From: Ceratodon purpureus
Lineage: Eukaryota; Streptophyta; Bryopsida; Pseudoditrichales; Ditrichaceae
NCBI GenBank assembly: GCA_014871385.1
Contig: CM026426.1
Span: forward strand, 75,802,934 to 75,866,933
Direction of reading: 5' to 3'
Length of the DNA: 64,000 nucleotides
The position numbers were made by a program, and so were the translations under genes. Below are positions 34,980 to 49,000 of the stretch, piece after piece; within the stretch, counting starts at the first letter, position 1, and the number at the start of each line of letters is the position of its first letter. The notes beneath the pieces were generated by a model that had not been told where the DNA came from, searched no databases, and worked only from the letters and a program-made list of their open reading frames with translations.

Positions 34980-37900
34980 GCTAGTCATGCTCCACTAGCC
35001 TTGTCATGTTTTATTTAATGAATTTTTTGACAATCATTGGGTTTAGACCAATGCAGTTAAAAAATAAGCTAAACTTCAATCACTCATAACTTTGTCATAA
35101 CAATGTAGAATTTGCAGAATTTTTTTCCGCACATTCTTCATTAGTTTTTACACCTTCCTCATTTTTTCAGAATTTTTTGATTTTTTTTTCAATTTTCTAT
35201 AAATGTCTGAATACTTGGATCATAGGTCTTGGCCTTTGGCCTACTCCTTTGGGCCTTCACACTATGCCCTGCCAAAGCCTCGAAGTGGATTATTTCAAGA
35301 TTACTTTTTAGCCCAAAGGCTTCTTTCTTGACCAAGTTGGGGACAATGGACTTGAGCTTCTCCTCTCGGTTTTGGCCCAACCTGAAGCGGTTCTTTCTGA
35401 CGAGGCCCGCAATCAGGGCTTCCATTGGAGGGGGCAAAAAGCCCCATGTTTTCTGCTTGTTGATGAATAAAACTATTAATTTTTTTTAAAATTTAAAAAA
35501 TAATTAAACTATCTAAATTTAATGTAGAGGGTTCCCCCATACTAATTTGGGGTTCCTAGTTCCATTAAAAATTCGTAGGCCTTTCAAAAATAGAATCAAA
35601 GGAAGGAGGAGAAAATGGAAGATGATAGGAGGGTCTGCCTTGTCATTAGGACAAGGACGAGGTTTATAGTTAAGGCAGTGGAAGGCCCTCCCACGCAAGC
35701 CTTCCACTACGTAAGGCCCGCCCTACCTGCCGGGAGTTTGTTTTAGATGCCAAAGTTTTTTTCCTAATTGGATTTTTTTGTTTTCCTATAAGATTCCTCA
35801 GGGCACTTTCAAGTCGTGCAGGCCTCCTATGTTGTAAGGAGCTCGCAAAAGCTATGGACGCCTTTATCGTAGGACCTTACGCAGGTTAGAATTTTCGTTC
35901 ACATTCACCGGAATTTTGGATCAAGTACCAATACAATAATATAAGAGCATGGCTACCGTTCACGCCAACGGTCACACGAACAGTCTCGCCAACAAGGTTG
36001 GCAGGGTGGGTCCTGGAAAAGTAGCCATTGAGGTTCTATCAATGCCAAAAATAGTATTGGTCACTCCAAATGTGCGGCCTTGGACGGCAACTTGCAGTGA
36101 GCCATTTTCCGACGGTAAATTTGACTCTTACGAGTCTAATACAAAATTTCAAATTGTCAAAAAAGAAAAGTGGAGGGGAGAAGGGGAAAACATAGGAAAG
36201 AAGGTGAGGAGGAAGAGAGGAGAAATTGTGAGGAATGGGGCTTGTAGAGAGGGCCACCTTTGCCCGCTTGTTTTTTGACAAAGCCTGCTCCTCGCAATGA
36301 GCTTGGGCATTCTAAAGGCATTGATCGTCGATTTATGTTGGCGAAAATTGGTAGCGATGGTCCAAAAACTCATCCATCAATGTTTGCCTTCTTGATCATC
36401 TAGATAGAACGATTTTTTGTTTCCACAAAGAGCATATAAAATCCCATCTGTAATGAACCTCCATTTCAATGTGAAAATCATCTACTGTGCTTATCTTAGC
36501 TTGCTAATATCACAAAAATCTACATCTTGAATTTGATATGGAATCAACGTACACTCTTTATCAATAGCTACATACAACAAATATCATATCAAATCTGTAT
36601 ATTTTTCATATAATATCTGAAAATTCTAGAATTTTGTATTGAATACTTTGCACTAAATATCGGCAACGACAATACCATGTGCAGAATACCCGTGACCTGA
36701 GAATGACCTATATTTCAGCTTGGTTAGTATAAAGGGTACCAATTTTATTTTTGAAAGGATATTAGTATGAAATATTCCATGCAAATAAGGACATCAACCA
36801 AAATTTTCCACAACTGTTGTGGCATTTTTAAGCTAAGTGTTCTATAATGAAATATTACACCAATGTATCCATAAATCCAAATGATGTATAATTATATATA
36901 CGATCATGCGGATCACAATTGTATATGCATACTATGTACATAGGCCAAAGGAGTAACCAATCACACGATTCAATATAATAGATTATATTACTTCTAGAAA
37001 AAAATTTGCACAACTATTTTAACAAGTTTGGAATTCTTGAATCATTTTCAATATAAGTCAATTCAAATAAAGATGATAAGCCCTATGGCTTGGGCATTTT
37101 TGTTTAGAATGATGCTTGAAAAAGGTGGTGGAGGGATTAGATCCTTTGTATATAGATATAAGACACTAGTCATGTCAATTCATAGAAATCTTAATGAAGC
37201 GGCTCAATGAGGATTTCAAGTACAACGTAGTTGCGAATTCTACATTGTTGTGCATATGAATAAGTAATGCGCCCTCCTTATACGGATATGAATAAGTTAT
37301 GTTAATTCAAGCCAAGGAGGAACGTTTGTCTTGAGAGAAGGATTTCGTATAAATGGAGGTAGAGAAGTTGGAAGCATTGGAGAAGTTCAAGGTAAAATTT
37401 GAGCAGATGCGCCTTGGAAAACCAAAGAAATAACAGGCTCTATTAGGGAAGTGGGAGTGATTAAGGGCCTCTAGAAATGTATGGGAAGGTGCCTAGATCC
37501 AAAGGAGGTGTGGGGGCGAAGCACTATAAAGTGAACTAAAAAAGTGCGTAACTATTTGACAATTTGAGCTCATTGTTTAAACACTAGAGAAGGTAGCATC
37601 TAATTTTTCTTGATGAAAAATTAAGTTTGAGATATGGAAAGTAGACTTGATGTACTACAACTTCCCAAATTTGGGGAAGAAGATGTTGAGTTTAGACACC
37701 TCTACAAACACCATAAAGTCAAATAAAGTGAATGCAATCATTTGAAAAAGTGAACATATCACATCATACTTTTGACAAAAACCACTTTTGACTTCCCAGT
37801 GCCGTCCGTTTGTACATTATGCTTGTAGAAATGATCCGGTTGGAGAAGTTTGCAATTTTGGATGGGCGAGAAGTACCGCAGTGACGTTTTCAAGACACCG

Positions 37901-39540
37901 TTTTCTACAAAACTTTTGGACTCCTCTCATGGAATATTGTGATATTGTAATCATTTTTCTTGACCTTTTTTATGTATGCTAGGGCACCAAAACAAAAAGT
38001 GAAAATAAGTAAATTAAATATTTGTCATTTCACTTCAAATTTGGTGGGGAGGAAGTGGCATTGGAATGCAACAGTTGCTCTGATCGAATCACACGTCCTC
38101 CGCGCTAGCTGAACATGTCCATGGGAACCTCATTACCTTATCTTTGCAATGGACTTTATTTCTTCCTTAGGTGCAGCAGGAGAGGCAGCCATGCGACCAT
38201 ACAGTCGCCACTTCTAAACTCAGAAGAGACTGATTCTCTGGAATATGTTCCATTTCAATCTATGCTCTTTGCCCCTGCCATGAAGTGCCTACTTGGATTC
38301 GTCCGGCCTGTAACACTTATTGGAAATTTGAAACCGCCGGATTAATTTGAAACCTGAAGAAATACGTGTCTCCGATTTCAAGACGACGACGAGGCTGCAA
38401 TTCCGAGGGGTGGAGGTATGGACTCATTAAGTAGGGGGGGTTTTATGAAAATTAGGGTTACCAACTATGAATCGACCAGAATTTCAGAGAAGAATTGCAT
38501 ATGATCACGAGGAATTTGAGTAGGAAAACTTGATGCAATATACTGGATGCAATGTACTGGATACCATTACGAACGTCGTGAACTGCAGCGTGGCGACCGG
38601 TTCACGAAGCGATTGCTTATATAACGCATGTGTATGGAGTGCCTCCGTAAAAAACTGTGTGATGCAGCCAATTACATCTGCGACGATTTACGGGAGCCAA
38701 AGAGAAATTGTAGCAGGAAGCAGCACCGTTAGCCGAGGACAACGTCAACATTGACGGTATGAATCGTTATCCACTTTTAGGATTTAGGGTTTGGTGGAGA
38801 CGCTGTAGGAGAAACCTTCACAATAGCTAACTGTCCACTGTCATGTAGGCTGTCTGTACCGCCTTTGTAGAATTGCTATTACTTGTTTTTGAAGATTGGC
38901 AGAGGTGTTGACAAATGTAATGTGATCAGGCGACCTCATAGCAGTGTCGACCTGCTGCAAAGCATTGGGAGATCAACGGAGCACAACGACCTGCAACCTA
39001 CAAAGGCCAGGTATGTAGTCACGACTAACCCAACGTATGTCTTAGAGTTGGTATGTAATGTGCAAAGCTGTGATCAAGATGTGAAACGGGTGTGAGAAAA
39101 CACGTGTGCCCCCTCAGTATGTTGCAGGGGTTCTATTAGTATGCAAAAGTGCTGATTGAGTGTAGCATTACAGAAGTCCTGCTGAGCATCGTAGGATTTC
39201 CTCTATTTTCAGGATGGGCACTAAAAAGAATATGCATGCAAGGGCTGCAATCATCGCGCAGAGAGAATTGCGACTGGAGGGGAGCCACCGACGACAACTG
39301 GAAATTATAGTGCAGAACGAGTAAGAATGTGTGCGAGCGTTCAGGTGACTCTTCCATAGATACAAAGGAGTTTGGCTGCAATGTTAGTTATAGGGTTTGT
39401 CTATAGCATATGCGGTATCTGTGAATATTTCTTCATTTGTGTACTTGCAATGTCGCACTTGCAAGCATCCCATTGTGCAAAAAACAATTGACCAGAACCT
39501 ATTGTGTTTCCTACTTGTACCCCCCGCAGGGCTGCGCAGA
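34980..39540. other. Long AT-rich gene-poor stretch
   Basis: About 4.5 kb with no credible gene. An 82-residue minus-strand frame at 35189-35437 (VRKNRFRLGQNREEKLKS) resembles in part the inverted sequence near 33830 and may be repeat debris. Around 37700-38030 is a fragment related to the interior of the MITE at 22384-23123. Other open frames are short and compositionally biased. Confidence 0.45.
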
Positions 39541-40454
39541 AGCGCGAGCATCATAGAAGATGGAGGACTTGCGCGCCCAAAACACAAGCGGTGAAGGATC
39601 CTCAGAACCATTTTTTGGAGAGGAGCCTAACATAAATCTGAACGACATTGAGGATCCATGAGGGCAGGAGTAGGACGTGGAACTGGTAGGTGGCGGGAAC
39701 CAAACTGTAGAGTCCTTTAAGGAAAATTCAGAGGGCCTCACTCAGGCCACGAACTCCGCACCAGATGATTGCGACGACATAGAGTGCCCCACATTGACTC
39801 CTAGGAATTGGAAGTGTTGCTCTGCGGCCTCAAAGGGTGTCAATCAAATTATGCAGCTCTTGGATGCAGGTTTCACCCACAAAGAAAAGAAGATGGTCTT
39901 GCATCGTTACTTTGCTGATGATCGTATCCGTGCCCTCGACCTAGAGCTATGCACGACTGTTTTGAAGTTGGCCACCACAACGGTGCACAGTCAAAGAGGG
40001 GTGCTGCAAAGTATCCGATCTACGTGCATACAAGGGAAAATGAAGGTAAGGAATATTGTACTCACGGCTACCGTCTCTACGGGCAATTCCCAACACATGA
40101 TTTGCAAGGCATTAGGCGCATCAAGGTATCTTGTTCGTAAGGCTTTCCAACAGCGTGCTGAGGTTGATGAAACTAGGGAAAATCAATGGGTTGGGGGGGA
40201 CAGAAAATGAGGAGCGACCCACTTAGTGCCGAGGACCATGCTTCTGCACCTGGTGGAAAACAGAGAAAATTGTTTCTCCAAACAAAAGGGACGTGAAGAG
40301 ACGTCGAATTGGTTTGAAAGGGCATGAGACCTATGCAACCCACTATCTGTAGGTATCCGAGGTATGTTGTTCTACCGCAAGCCTGAACCCGCTTATTGTC
40401 ATGCCTTTCAACTCTTCACATCGATGTCAGGCTGTGGTGGAGGAAAATCCGCAC

Positions 40455-40912
40455 AGGACTTTGGCACCATGACCATGTGCATTCTGTTTTCAGTAGATGT
40501 GTCGACACAGAGGTTGAAGAGGAGCACGTCTCTTTTACGCAGCTGCTGTCTGATTTCGGTTCATATTCCGCTGTTGCCTTGGTTGAGGGACACAACTTTT
40601 TGGCACCATGATCAAGTGCACTGTGTTTTGAGTATTTGTGTCGACATAGAAGATGGTGAGTAATTAGTCTCACTTAGATAGTTGTTATCTGCTTCTGGTT
40701 CATACTCTCATCGGCCATCTTGGTTGAGGGACACAACTCTATCTGACCATGACCATGTGCATTCTGTTTGAAGTATATGTGTCAACATATAGGCTGATGA
40801 GTAGCAAGTCTCTCTTATCCAGCTGTTGTCTGATTTCGGTTCATATTCCGCTGTAGCCTTCATTGAAGGACACAGCTCTTAATTGGCACCATGACCATGT
40901 CCACTTTGTTTT
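40455..40912. repeat. Three-copy tandem repeat, about 145-bp unit
   Basis: Units start near CATTCTGTTTTCAGTAGATGTGTC and contain CTGTCTGATTTCGGTTCATA and GGTTGAGGGACACAACTC. Three imperfect copies run to 40912. A fourth resumes at about 41898, beyond the inserted family A element. Confidence 0.75.
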
Positions 40913-40913
40913 A

Positions 40914-41611
40914 ATCCCTAAAGGTTCAAGCCGTTTTTGGACCTCCAAAACCAAAAATTATGATTTTGACGACCTTGTAGAAGTTGAAGTATGATTCTTA
41001 ATTTTTTAATTTTTTGATACATCCAACCGTAAGATCTTAAACCTAACTACTTGTACTAATACCATGTCAAATTTCAATGGTTGGATCTTACCATTTGTGA
41101 GATTATAACGTTCAAAGTTTATTGTTTTTTTTTTTTTTTTTTTTGGCTTTGCGCGAAAGGCATACTCTAAATGGTGCCAAAGAAGACTTGATTATTGTTA
41201 CCTGAACCATTTTGCTCATATTTTTTTACAATATAGGTAATTAAGTTGAGCACCTCCATGCAAAATTTTAGACTCTTACTACACATTTTTTGGCCTTCAT
41301 GCAAATTATTTTCCACAAGAAGGTACAAAAACCACAATATGGTGAAACTTAAATGAAGTTAAATGTTTTCGGTTTTTTAAAAAAGTGAATGGTTAAAAAA
41401 TACGTCCATGAGTTTTTCAATTCTTGGAAAAAACAAATTTGAAAAATTCCTAAATCTCCAAATTTTGAAAGAAAAAATTGTATGATTACCAAAAATTGTG
41501 AAGGTTGTTTCTATGATTTTTGGAGGCTGCCCTTGTAAAATTGGTAAGCTTTTTGACATAGGCCACTTTGGATTTTGAGTAGTGAATTGGTTGTGAATAA
41601 ATTTCCAACAA

Positions 41612-41679
<68 letters not shown>

Positions 41680-41897
41680 AAACTAATTTTAAATTGCCCG
41701 TTTTGGACTTGAAACCTAAAATTTCTAAATGAAGGTTCTGAAAGTGAAATTTGGCTTCAAAATTTTTACCACATACACTTTGCCGTATAAGGAGCATCCA
41801 GTAAAATTATTAGGCAAAAATATTACTTTTAACTCCTTCATCTAGGCTGCCCGAAACAACCGAGAGCCATTTTGGATTTCTAGAATCTTTAGGGGTT
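40914..41897. mobile_element. Non-autonomous element, family A, copy 3, inserted in a tandem repeat
   Basis: The ends ATCCCTAAAGGTTC (left) and GAATCTTTAGGGGT (right) are inverted repeats, and TA stands at both borders. The flanking DNA is a tandem repeat whose intact units show the empty site (GTTTTCAGTAGATG versus GTTTTA / TAAGTAGATG), so the insertion boundaries are well supported. The interior contains a 55-A homopolymer (about 41613-41667) and a T run near 41120. Confidence 0.8.
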
Positions 41898-44399
41898 AAG
41901 TAGATGTACTCATTGTAGAGGTTGATGAGTAGCAAGTCTCTACTCGCAGCTGTTGCCTGATTCTGGTTTATATTTGTGGCTGGCGGTTGGAGTTCCATGC
42001 CCGCTTTAGAGAATCCAATGACCAAAGTCAGGTGGGGCTGCGGGCCTTTGAGCTTCTGAAACCCTTCTATGTCAGAAGACTAAAGGAGCCGAACACCTTC
42101 GCATGCCGATATCTTGGCAAAATGGCTGAATTACAAACCGGATGGAATAACATGAGAACCGCCTCCAGAGGAATTCATCGTAGACACTCTGACTGCATGT
42201 GCGGTGTCTATAAGTATCCGCCTAGTTCTGCTGGAGTGGTTGTCGAAATACCAAGCATATGCCATGCAAATCTAAGCCATTTCAGAGGATTGACTAATAT
42301 GTGGCATAGCGTACTCTGTTCGGTAGAGGGAGTTGGTTAGCATGCAAAGAAGTGCATTAAAGGTGCTTGCAATCTATGTGTGGTGGACATGGTGTAGCTA
42401 TGTCCGAGAGAAGTGGACCACACCCTTGATTTGATGGTCTAGTGGCACAATTTCCAAATGGTAGTTCATGGTGGGACCCGGGATTGTAAAGAGAACAAGG
42501 TTCTTCGCATGATGTATCAGGCTACTGTAGCAGCAGTCTTCTCGGAGTACCTGACCCAGAAGCTACGGCCATTCATTATACACAATTATATTGCAAAGTG
42601 ACAAGCGGAGCAATTCAAGGAGTCCATTGATACCTTCCCCCTTGACTCAATCTTGTTCGATGTGGATTTTGTTGAAAATTATACGTTTTAGCCGTACCAA
42701 GAGCAACAGCCGATGCATTGGTTACAGCATCAGGTCAAAATTCTTGTGCATGTCTGCTATCGTTAGAATCCGATATTACTTCTAGACCCAACATGAAATG
42801 CACCGAAGTTCCCCACAGAGTATTACTACTATATTAGATATGCCTCTGAGCATGACACACTCTTCATGTAGCATTGCTTTGCATTACATTGGAAACACAT
42901 TACGGAGAGAGACATCAAACTCAATGAGCATATCGTATGGTCTGATGGGTGCGCATCTCAGCTCAAGTAAAGAAGGTGTTGGTATCATGTCTCCAAGTAT
43001 TCCCAATAAAACATTTTCCATTCTTCTCTATATTTTTTGAAAATGTAGCTGCAGTGTCTTTGAGAAATTTTGGCCAAATGTTCAATAAATTTGCCCCTGT
43101 AAGTATCCCTTTACGAGTATCATGCCGAAGTTACCCAATGGTTGTTGAATGATTTGGTCTTATTTTGGGAGTGGTCACGGCAAGAGTTGCATGACGGGGC
43201 AGGGGCTATGCTCAAGTGTGCAATTCAAAGCGAGGAGATGAATTTCGAGTCCCGCAGGAAGCTTTAGAACGCAGTTGATGTTGTTGGCTTCTGTAATCGC
43301 AAGGAGCAAGAAGAGCATCGGGCATATGGAAGAGCGCGGGGAAGTCTGATCAGATACTTTCATCTCATAGAGCCCACAACAGTGGATAGGTGGCGCAACT
43401 TAGAGTGCCGAGCTATACCCGGCACTAGATCAATTCATTCTGTCTCTTCCGTGTCACCTACCAACGTCACGTACCTGCATATTAGACAACTAGCGTGTTT
43501 TTGTCCAAAGTGTATGGATGATAACTCAATGTTGTGTGCGCAGCAGGGTCATGTGCGGCACTAGGCCCTAAAAGTTTTGCAACCTTTGACACCAATTCCT
43601 ACGAGTTCTTCCTTCTTTCTCTCTCTAGTTAATTTGAGCTCATTCGCTTGGAATTATTGGATACTTGTGCAGAGGAATAGTATGTGCATCGACGTGCTTG
43701 GAGTTAGTGGTCTAAGTCACAGCCATGGCGTGGTATATGGGGGCCATTTCAACATAGCAGCATTCATTTCCTTAAGTGTGCTATTTTTTATTTGTGGTTT
43801 TTCAAAAATACATTACGTAGAGGACACTGTCCAAAGTGATCAGGTACACTTGGGCCATTTGATCATGTTATATTCTTTACATGACTTTGGTTTTCTCCTC
43901 TTCTCTTTTTTATTTGAAAAAAACACACAAGAACCTTCGATTGTCTGGCCTTCAAAGCTGCTGTTTTTGGGATGAATATCCTTGTCATGTTCATGTTTAA
44001 AAGTTGCACTTTGGCTACTTCTTTGTGTAGGCTCATGCTGTGGAGAAGTAGGATGCATAGAGGAGCATGTTTTGTGAGTGATACACCATGCCTTTGGTGG
44101 TGTGGACGGTGGACTATTCCACTGTAGGATTTCTTATCCAGAGGGTTTGTTGTTGTAAGGATTTTGTTCACATTTCACTCAATGTCGAGAATGATACACT
44201 TTGCATGAGTTTTTTCCCTGTTCTAGACCATGTTCATTTTATTTTTTTTGAGATATAGGATCGCTAAGTAGAGCTATTTTGGTACCTAAAGGCCAGCGGG
44301 TGCGATTACATTCTTGCACACCATGATTGTCGAAGCATTATTTTCAGCTCCGTTATTTTTAATTTTGCGCTTTTAATTTAAACACATCCACAATGTTGT

Positions 44400-44421
44400 G
44401 GGGGGGGGGGGGGGGGGGGGG
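44400..44421. repeat. Poly-G tract
   Basis: Twenty-two consecutive G bases inside the decayed transposase region. Such tracts can form quadruplexes and are also error-prone in assembly. Confidence 0.9.
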
Positions 44422-44955
44422 GACCATTTGGAAATATGGCCTTGCTAATCTTCCATGTCTTTGGTTCTCCAGAGCATAGACACCAAGACGCGGCTCCAAC
44501 GAGCGAATGAGCAGTCAGGTGAAACCTTGGACTTGGTCCGCGCCGTTCCACACGACAGTGATGCACAGCCAAGCAGTGATAATGACTTGGGGTTTAGAGT
44601 CGACTATGACTGAGAGCAACTGGCGGCACATTTTGAGGACGAACTCATGGACAAGGGTGAGGATGACGGTGATTTAGACTCCGAGGCACAACGAGTAGAG
44701 ACAAGGGATACCCATGTTGTCTTCACCAATAAACTAAAACACGGGGACTGTTTTTTTCTGGTTCTCTGTGACATGCCTGTCTATAATAACATCGCCACAT
44801 TTACTGATGGATGGGGCTGTTCATGGCCCATGGATACGATGCTCATAAGTGGAACATACTACCGCCAAATTTGCAGTGTGAGCCAAGACACAGCCTCTTA
44901 CCGGTATGAGCTCTTAGAGGCTGAGCTTCCATTTGATTTTGTATCCACTTACTAA

Positions 44956-46058
44956 CACCATATTCATTGATTTGAGACAAAATGGCCACTTTGAGATTTA
45001 AAAGCCTAGTTTTTTGGTTGCCTTAACCATGAGCTAAATCCACATCCAAGTCAAGGGTGAGAGTACACTACACCGGGTACACTTTGGGCAGATTTTAGAA
45101 GTACTTTTTCAGTACATTTCTGCTAGTAAGTATCTCTAGTACTTCTCTGGATAATCGTAGCCGTCGATATTACCACCGCGATCCACCTGCGCCCATGCTC
45201 AGATCGACCAATAGCGTTGGACTTGACCAGTGGTCTCAGGTAACCGGATTGGGTCTCACCTATTGTAGCCGGTAGTCTTCGTCTCGCACCTCCAGATTTC
45301 TCCAGTCTCGTTGGTGTTGGTGGTGTTGGTCTAGTCTCGGTTGTGTTTTGTTGTTTCGCAATTTGCTTAAAAGTTTTGAGTTTTGAAGAGGAGGGTCTTT
45401 TGTTATGATGTTGTTCGTTGTGTTGTTAGTTCAGATGGAGGGTTAGGGGGTTTTGTGAGGGATAGAGGGATCGACTGTTAGAGGGTTTGAAGGTTAGAGG
45501 TTGCTGGTAGAGATAGAGGGATTGAGAGTTAGAGTTTTTGTGAGTTTCGTTTGTTTTGCTTAGGGTTTGTTTTAGCAATGTGCTTATGAGTTGAGAGTTT
45601 TGGAGAGGAGGTATAGCTGTTTTGTTTGTTTATTGTTGTGTTGTTAGTTCAGATGGAGGGTTGGTGGTTTTGTGAGGGATAGAGGGATTGTGGGTTTCAG
45701 GGTTTGAGGGATAGAGCTTTCTGTAAGGAGAGAGTGATTGAGAGTTACAGTTTTGTGAGATGCGTTTGTTGTGTTGAGGGTTTGGTCTGGGGTTTGATTT
45801 CAGTTGTTTGTGTGTCATTGTTTAGGGGTTCTGTTTGTTTGAGAGGTGTTTTGTTCTTGGGTGCGGTACATGAGATGGGTATTCAGAGTTAGAGGATTTA
45901 GGGTTATATTCTTTTGTCGAAGTTAAGGTTTTTTTTCCATTCAGTTTTTGCGATTAGGGTCAGCTGGTCGTGTTGGGTAAGAGTTGGATTATTTGTTTAG
46001 TGTTTTAGGGTTTAGGGTAGTGGTAGGGCGCAGATCTTGTCGTCGCGGTTGTTTACCA
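44956..46058. promoter_or_regulatory. Upstream region of the RING-like gene, with 218-bp direct repeat
   Basis: GT-rich sequence. A block beginning GTTAGTTCAGATGGAGGGTT occurs at 45425 and again at 45643, with TTTTGTGAGGGATAGAGGGAT in both copies, giving a two-unit tandem duplication with a 218-base period. A telo-box-like TTTTAGGGTTTAGGG lies at about 46001-46015, 40-60 bases before the proposed ATG. Five GTAC words occur within 45060-45150. Confidence 0.55.
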
Positions 46059-49000
46059 ATGTCAAGGAAGTCCAAGTCCGGGGGTTTAGAGGGAGTAATA
46101 TCGACTTCGAGGGATGGGAAGATTAAGTCTAAAGGGAGTGCGGGATCTGGGATGGGAGTGCAGGTTGGTAAGACTAAGTCTGGGGGCAGTGAACAGCTAG
46201 GGATGTCCGTGAAGGAGGAGGAGCGCTTTCTCGACATTGACGAGTTGCAGGAGTTGATAGACGGCCTGAAGTCTCCTCCAGATGTGCTAACATGGGAGGA
46301 CTTCCGGGACAGGTACGATCTGGAGTGCGGCTCGAACTCCATCAACCCCCATCGTTGTCGAAAGGATAAGGATATTAGCGACAAGACGATGCTGGAGTTC
46401 GGTTTGAAGCCGGAGGGGATTAAGGAGCGTGGTGGATATTCGTGGTCTGATTGCAAGGTGCGGGAGATAGTGAACCGCATAAAGTATTTACATCCAATCG
46501 TGTATCAACACGGACCTGAAGAGATACCAAGATGCGTGACGAAACAGTTCGCATCTGGGTAGTCTTGGAGTACCAGAAGAACTTGGTCAACTGGGCGTTG
46601 TATGGCCAAGAGACGAATAATCGCCAGCGGCGAAAGTACGAAGAGGATCTCTCGAAGCTCCAATTTGCCATCAACACGGGAGCGAAAGTGACGAAGCGGA
46701 CTTGGAGGAGTCTAAAGGTTGATGTTGTGGTGAAGGTGAAGTTGGAGCCGAACGTTGGAATGGAGGCTGCAACGCCCACTAAGGTATGTGCACTAAACTG
46801 TATTCTGTTTTCCTATTATGTCAGTTGTTGATGCAATGCAATTTGCTTAGGGTGTGTGATATCAGTTTATGTTATAGAAGACATTGCAATGATAATGGAT
46901 TCATTTCAATTTCTAGTTTAGGAAGTTACTGAAAATTAGAACTCTGGATCTGACGAGTCAGTGTTATAGTATTCTGAGTAGGTCTATGCTTCGCATTGCA
47001 TTAGTCAGATGAATTGAAATGAATTGCAGTGTAATATAAGTCTGTTCTGATTAAGGTTATTTTCTCCGGTTTTAGTTTGTGTCTGAATGCGACATGTATT
47101 CTAAAAGCATATTTTCTGACTATTAACTGTTTGTTTCTTTTTATTGTTGTTGTTGTTGTAGAGGAGGGCTATCCCGCCACCTGGCAATGTGACGACCAGT
47201 AGAAGGGTGGGGACGAAATCTGAATTCGCTAACTCCACAGTGAAGGTGGAGGATCGGGGGATAGCCTCGATGTCAAAATTGGAGTACTTCCAGACAATGC
47301 ACACAGTTTTACTAATGGAGATAGAGGGGTTGAAGTTGGATGAGGAGTTGGCGAAGAAAGCTAAAGATGGAGCTGCTCAGGACCAGCGGCTGGCGCTCTT
47401 GATGGTCGAGTCCTACGAGGCTAATTTGGCCTCTCTTCAAAATGCGGACGTGGCACATCCGGGAAATGAAGCGAAACGGAGTTTACTAGGTGAGCTGTTG
47501 GAGGAACAGAAGCAATGTCTAGGAAGGAAGGAGGCGGAGGCGCTACAGAGGGATTTAGCCGCAGAAGAATGTCGCACGTTGCGGGAGCAGAAGACGCGGA
47601 TGTGTGGAGGGGTGAAGGTGGAGATTGATCGCATCAAATATGGGAGGCAATCTGCGAGCCTCAACCCTGTACCACTTGTATACCCTGATTCCGCGTTTGG
47701 CGAAGACGAGTCTCCCGAGCGCAGGTTCTTGAAGATCACCATGTGTGCCCTTTGCGGTTTCAACTTCCCCAAGAGTGATATTATAATAGCGAGCTGTAAG
47801 CACATGTACCACCCTTTCTGCGCAAAGGTGACCTACGAGAATGGGTACAAGTGTGCCGCAGCTAACTGTAGTGATAAACTGGTAGACCCGGATTGGCACC
47901 GTAGTTTCGGGTGGGGAGGTCCAGGTACTCTCGTTGTCGAAGATGTTGCTGCCCAAATTACCATGTGTGACGAGGAGGTGGCGCGGTTGCTTGCTGAACG
48001 AGCTGAACGAGCTAGGCTACGATGTCCAAACACAGGTCAGTACTATGGTGGTTTTTATTTCAAATGCCATCCTACCTTGCTGTTCTGAGGTACTGCCTTA
48101 AGGTTTCTTGTTTCTACGAGACGTATACCTTTATAGTACTGATCCTCCTTTTAGTATTAGAAATAGTACTAAAGATGTACTAAGTAGCATTTTTTTGTTT
48201 TCCGTTTAAACGTAGAGTCACTAATCACAAGTACTTGTCTTGCAGAGGCTCAAGGAAGATTACATTCCCCTGCTCAGTTTTTACTTTCTGTACTTGCATG
48301 CATTATTTGTTTTTTTGTTTTCACTACATATTGTATTATTTTAGTACTTTCATGTACATATTGCTTATTTCACAGAGTTTCTGTACATTGAATACTTTTG
48401 GTAAATACAAATGTTGACGCAGTAGTTGTGTGTGTTGTACATGATGTATTCATTTTCAATTTATAGAGTACTTCAGCGTAGTACTCTTTGTATGAGTGAG
48501 AATCTATCTGTAATCCAAAGCTTACTTACTAGTACTTGTTTCAGTTATACTAGTACTTAGGTGGCATAAAAGTACTACGTTGGTCCAGAATAGTACATTA
48601 TTCTGGGATGTACTAGCAAAGTATCGAGGAAGATGAGGCGCAGAAGTACTAATAGTAGTTTCTGCTATAGTAGATGTACTTATAGTATATTGTTGTACTT
48701 TTGATGGATTTGTTAATTCAGAATGTTTGTTTTGATGGCAGATTCGTCATTGAAGCCGATGTCCTGCCTTTCTCACGGGCTTGCTAGTGGTGGAGAGCAA
48801 AGTCAGGCCGTCTCTACGCGTTTCAGAGACTCAGCTGGTGGAGAGACGTTTACTAGCAGCCTACAGGTGGTCCGAGAGCATGATGGAGGTAAGATGGTGG
48901 TGGACAGTCCCGTGAAATTTAATCTGGAAACCACAAGGTCTGGAACTTCAATCGGGAGATCTGAGGGACGGAAGTCGTGAGCACGAGCTCAACTACCTCC

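Larger units (their letters stand above)
39560..44955 (+). pseudogene. Decayed DDE-type transposase of an unassigned superfamily
   Basis: Scattered pieces in three forward frames form one ruined gene. 39560-40210 encodes MEDLRAQNTSGEGSS... and, after TGA and TAG, a 177-residue part with LLDAGFTHKEKKMVLHRYF. 41975-42350 has HARFRESNDQSQVGLRAFE and FYVRRLKEPNTFACRYLGKM. 42650-42960 has FDVDFVENYTF...YASEHDTLFM and IVWSDGCASQLK. 43165-43210 encodes FGSGHGK then, one base out of frame, ELHDGAGAMLK. 43382-43560 has a Cys-rich FCPKCMDDN. 44620-44955 carries the C-terminal KHGDCFFLVLCDMPVY...ISGTYYRQICSV. I recall the SDGCASQ...GHGK..HDGAGA pattern from transposase-like proteins in many eukaryotes but cannot name the superfamily. 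It is interrupted by an inserted element at 40914-41897. Confidence 0.65.
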
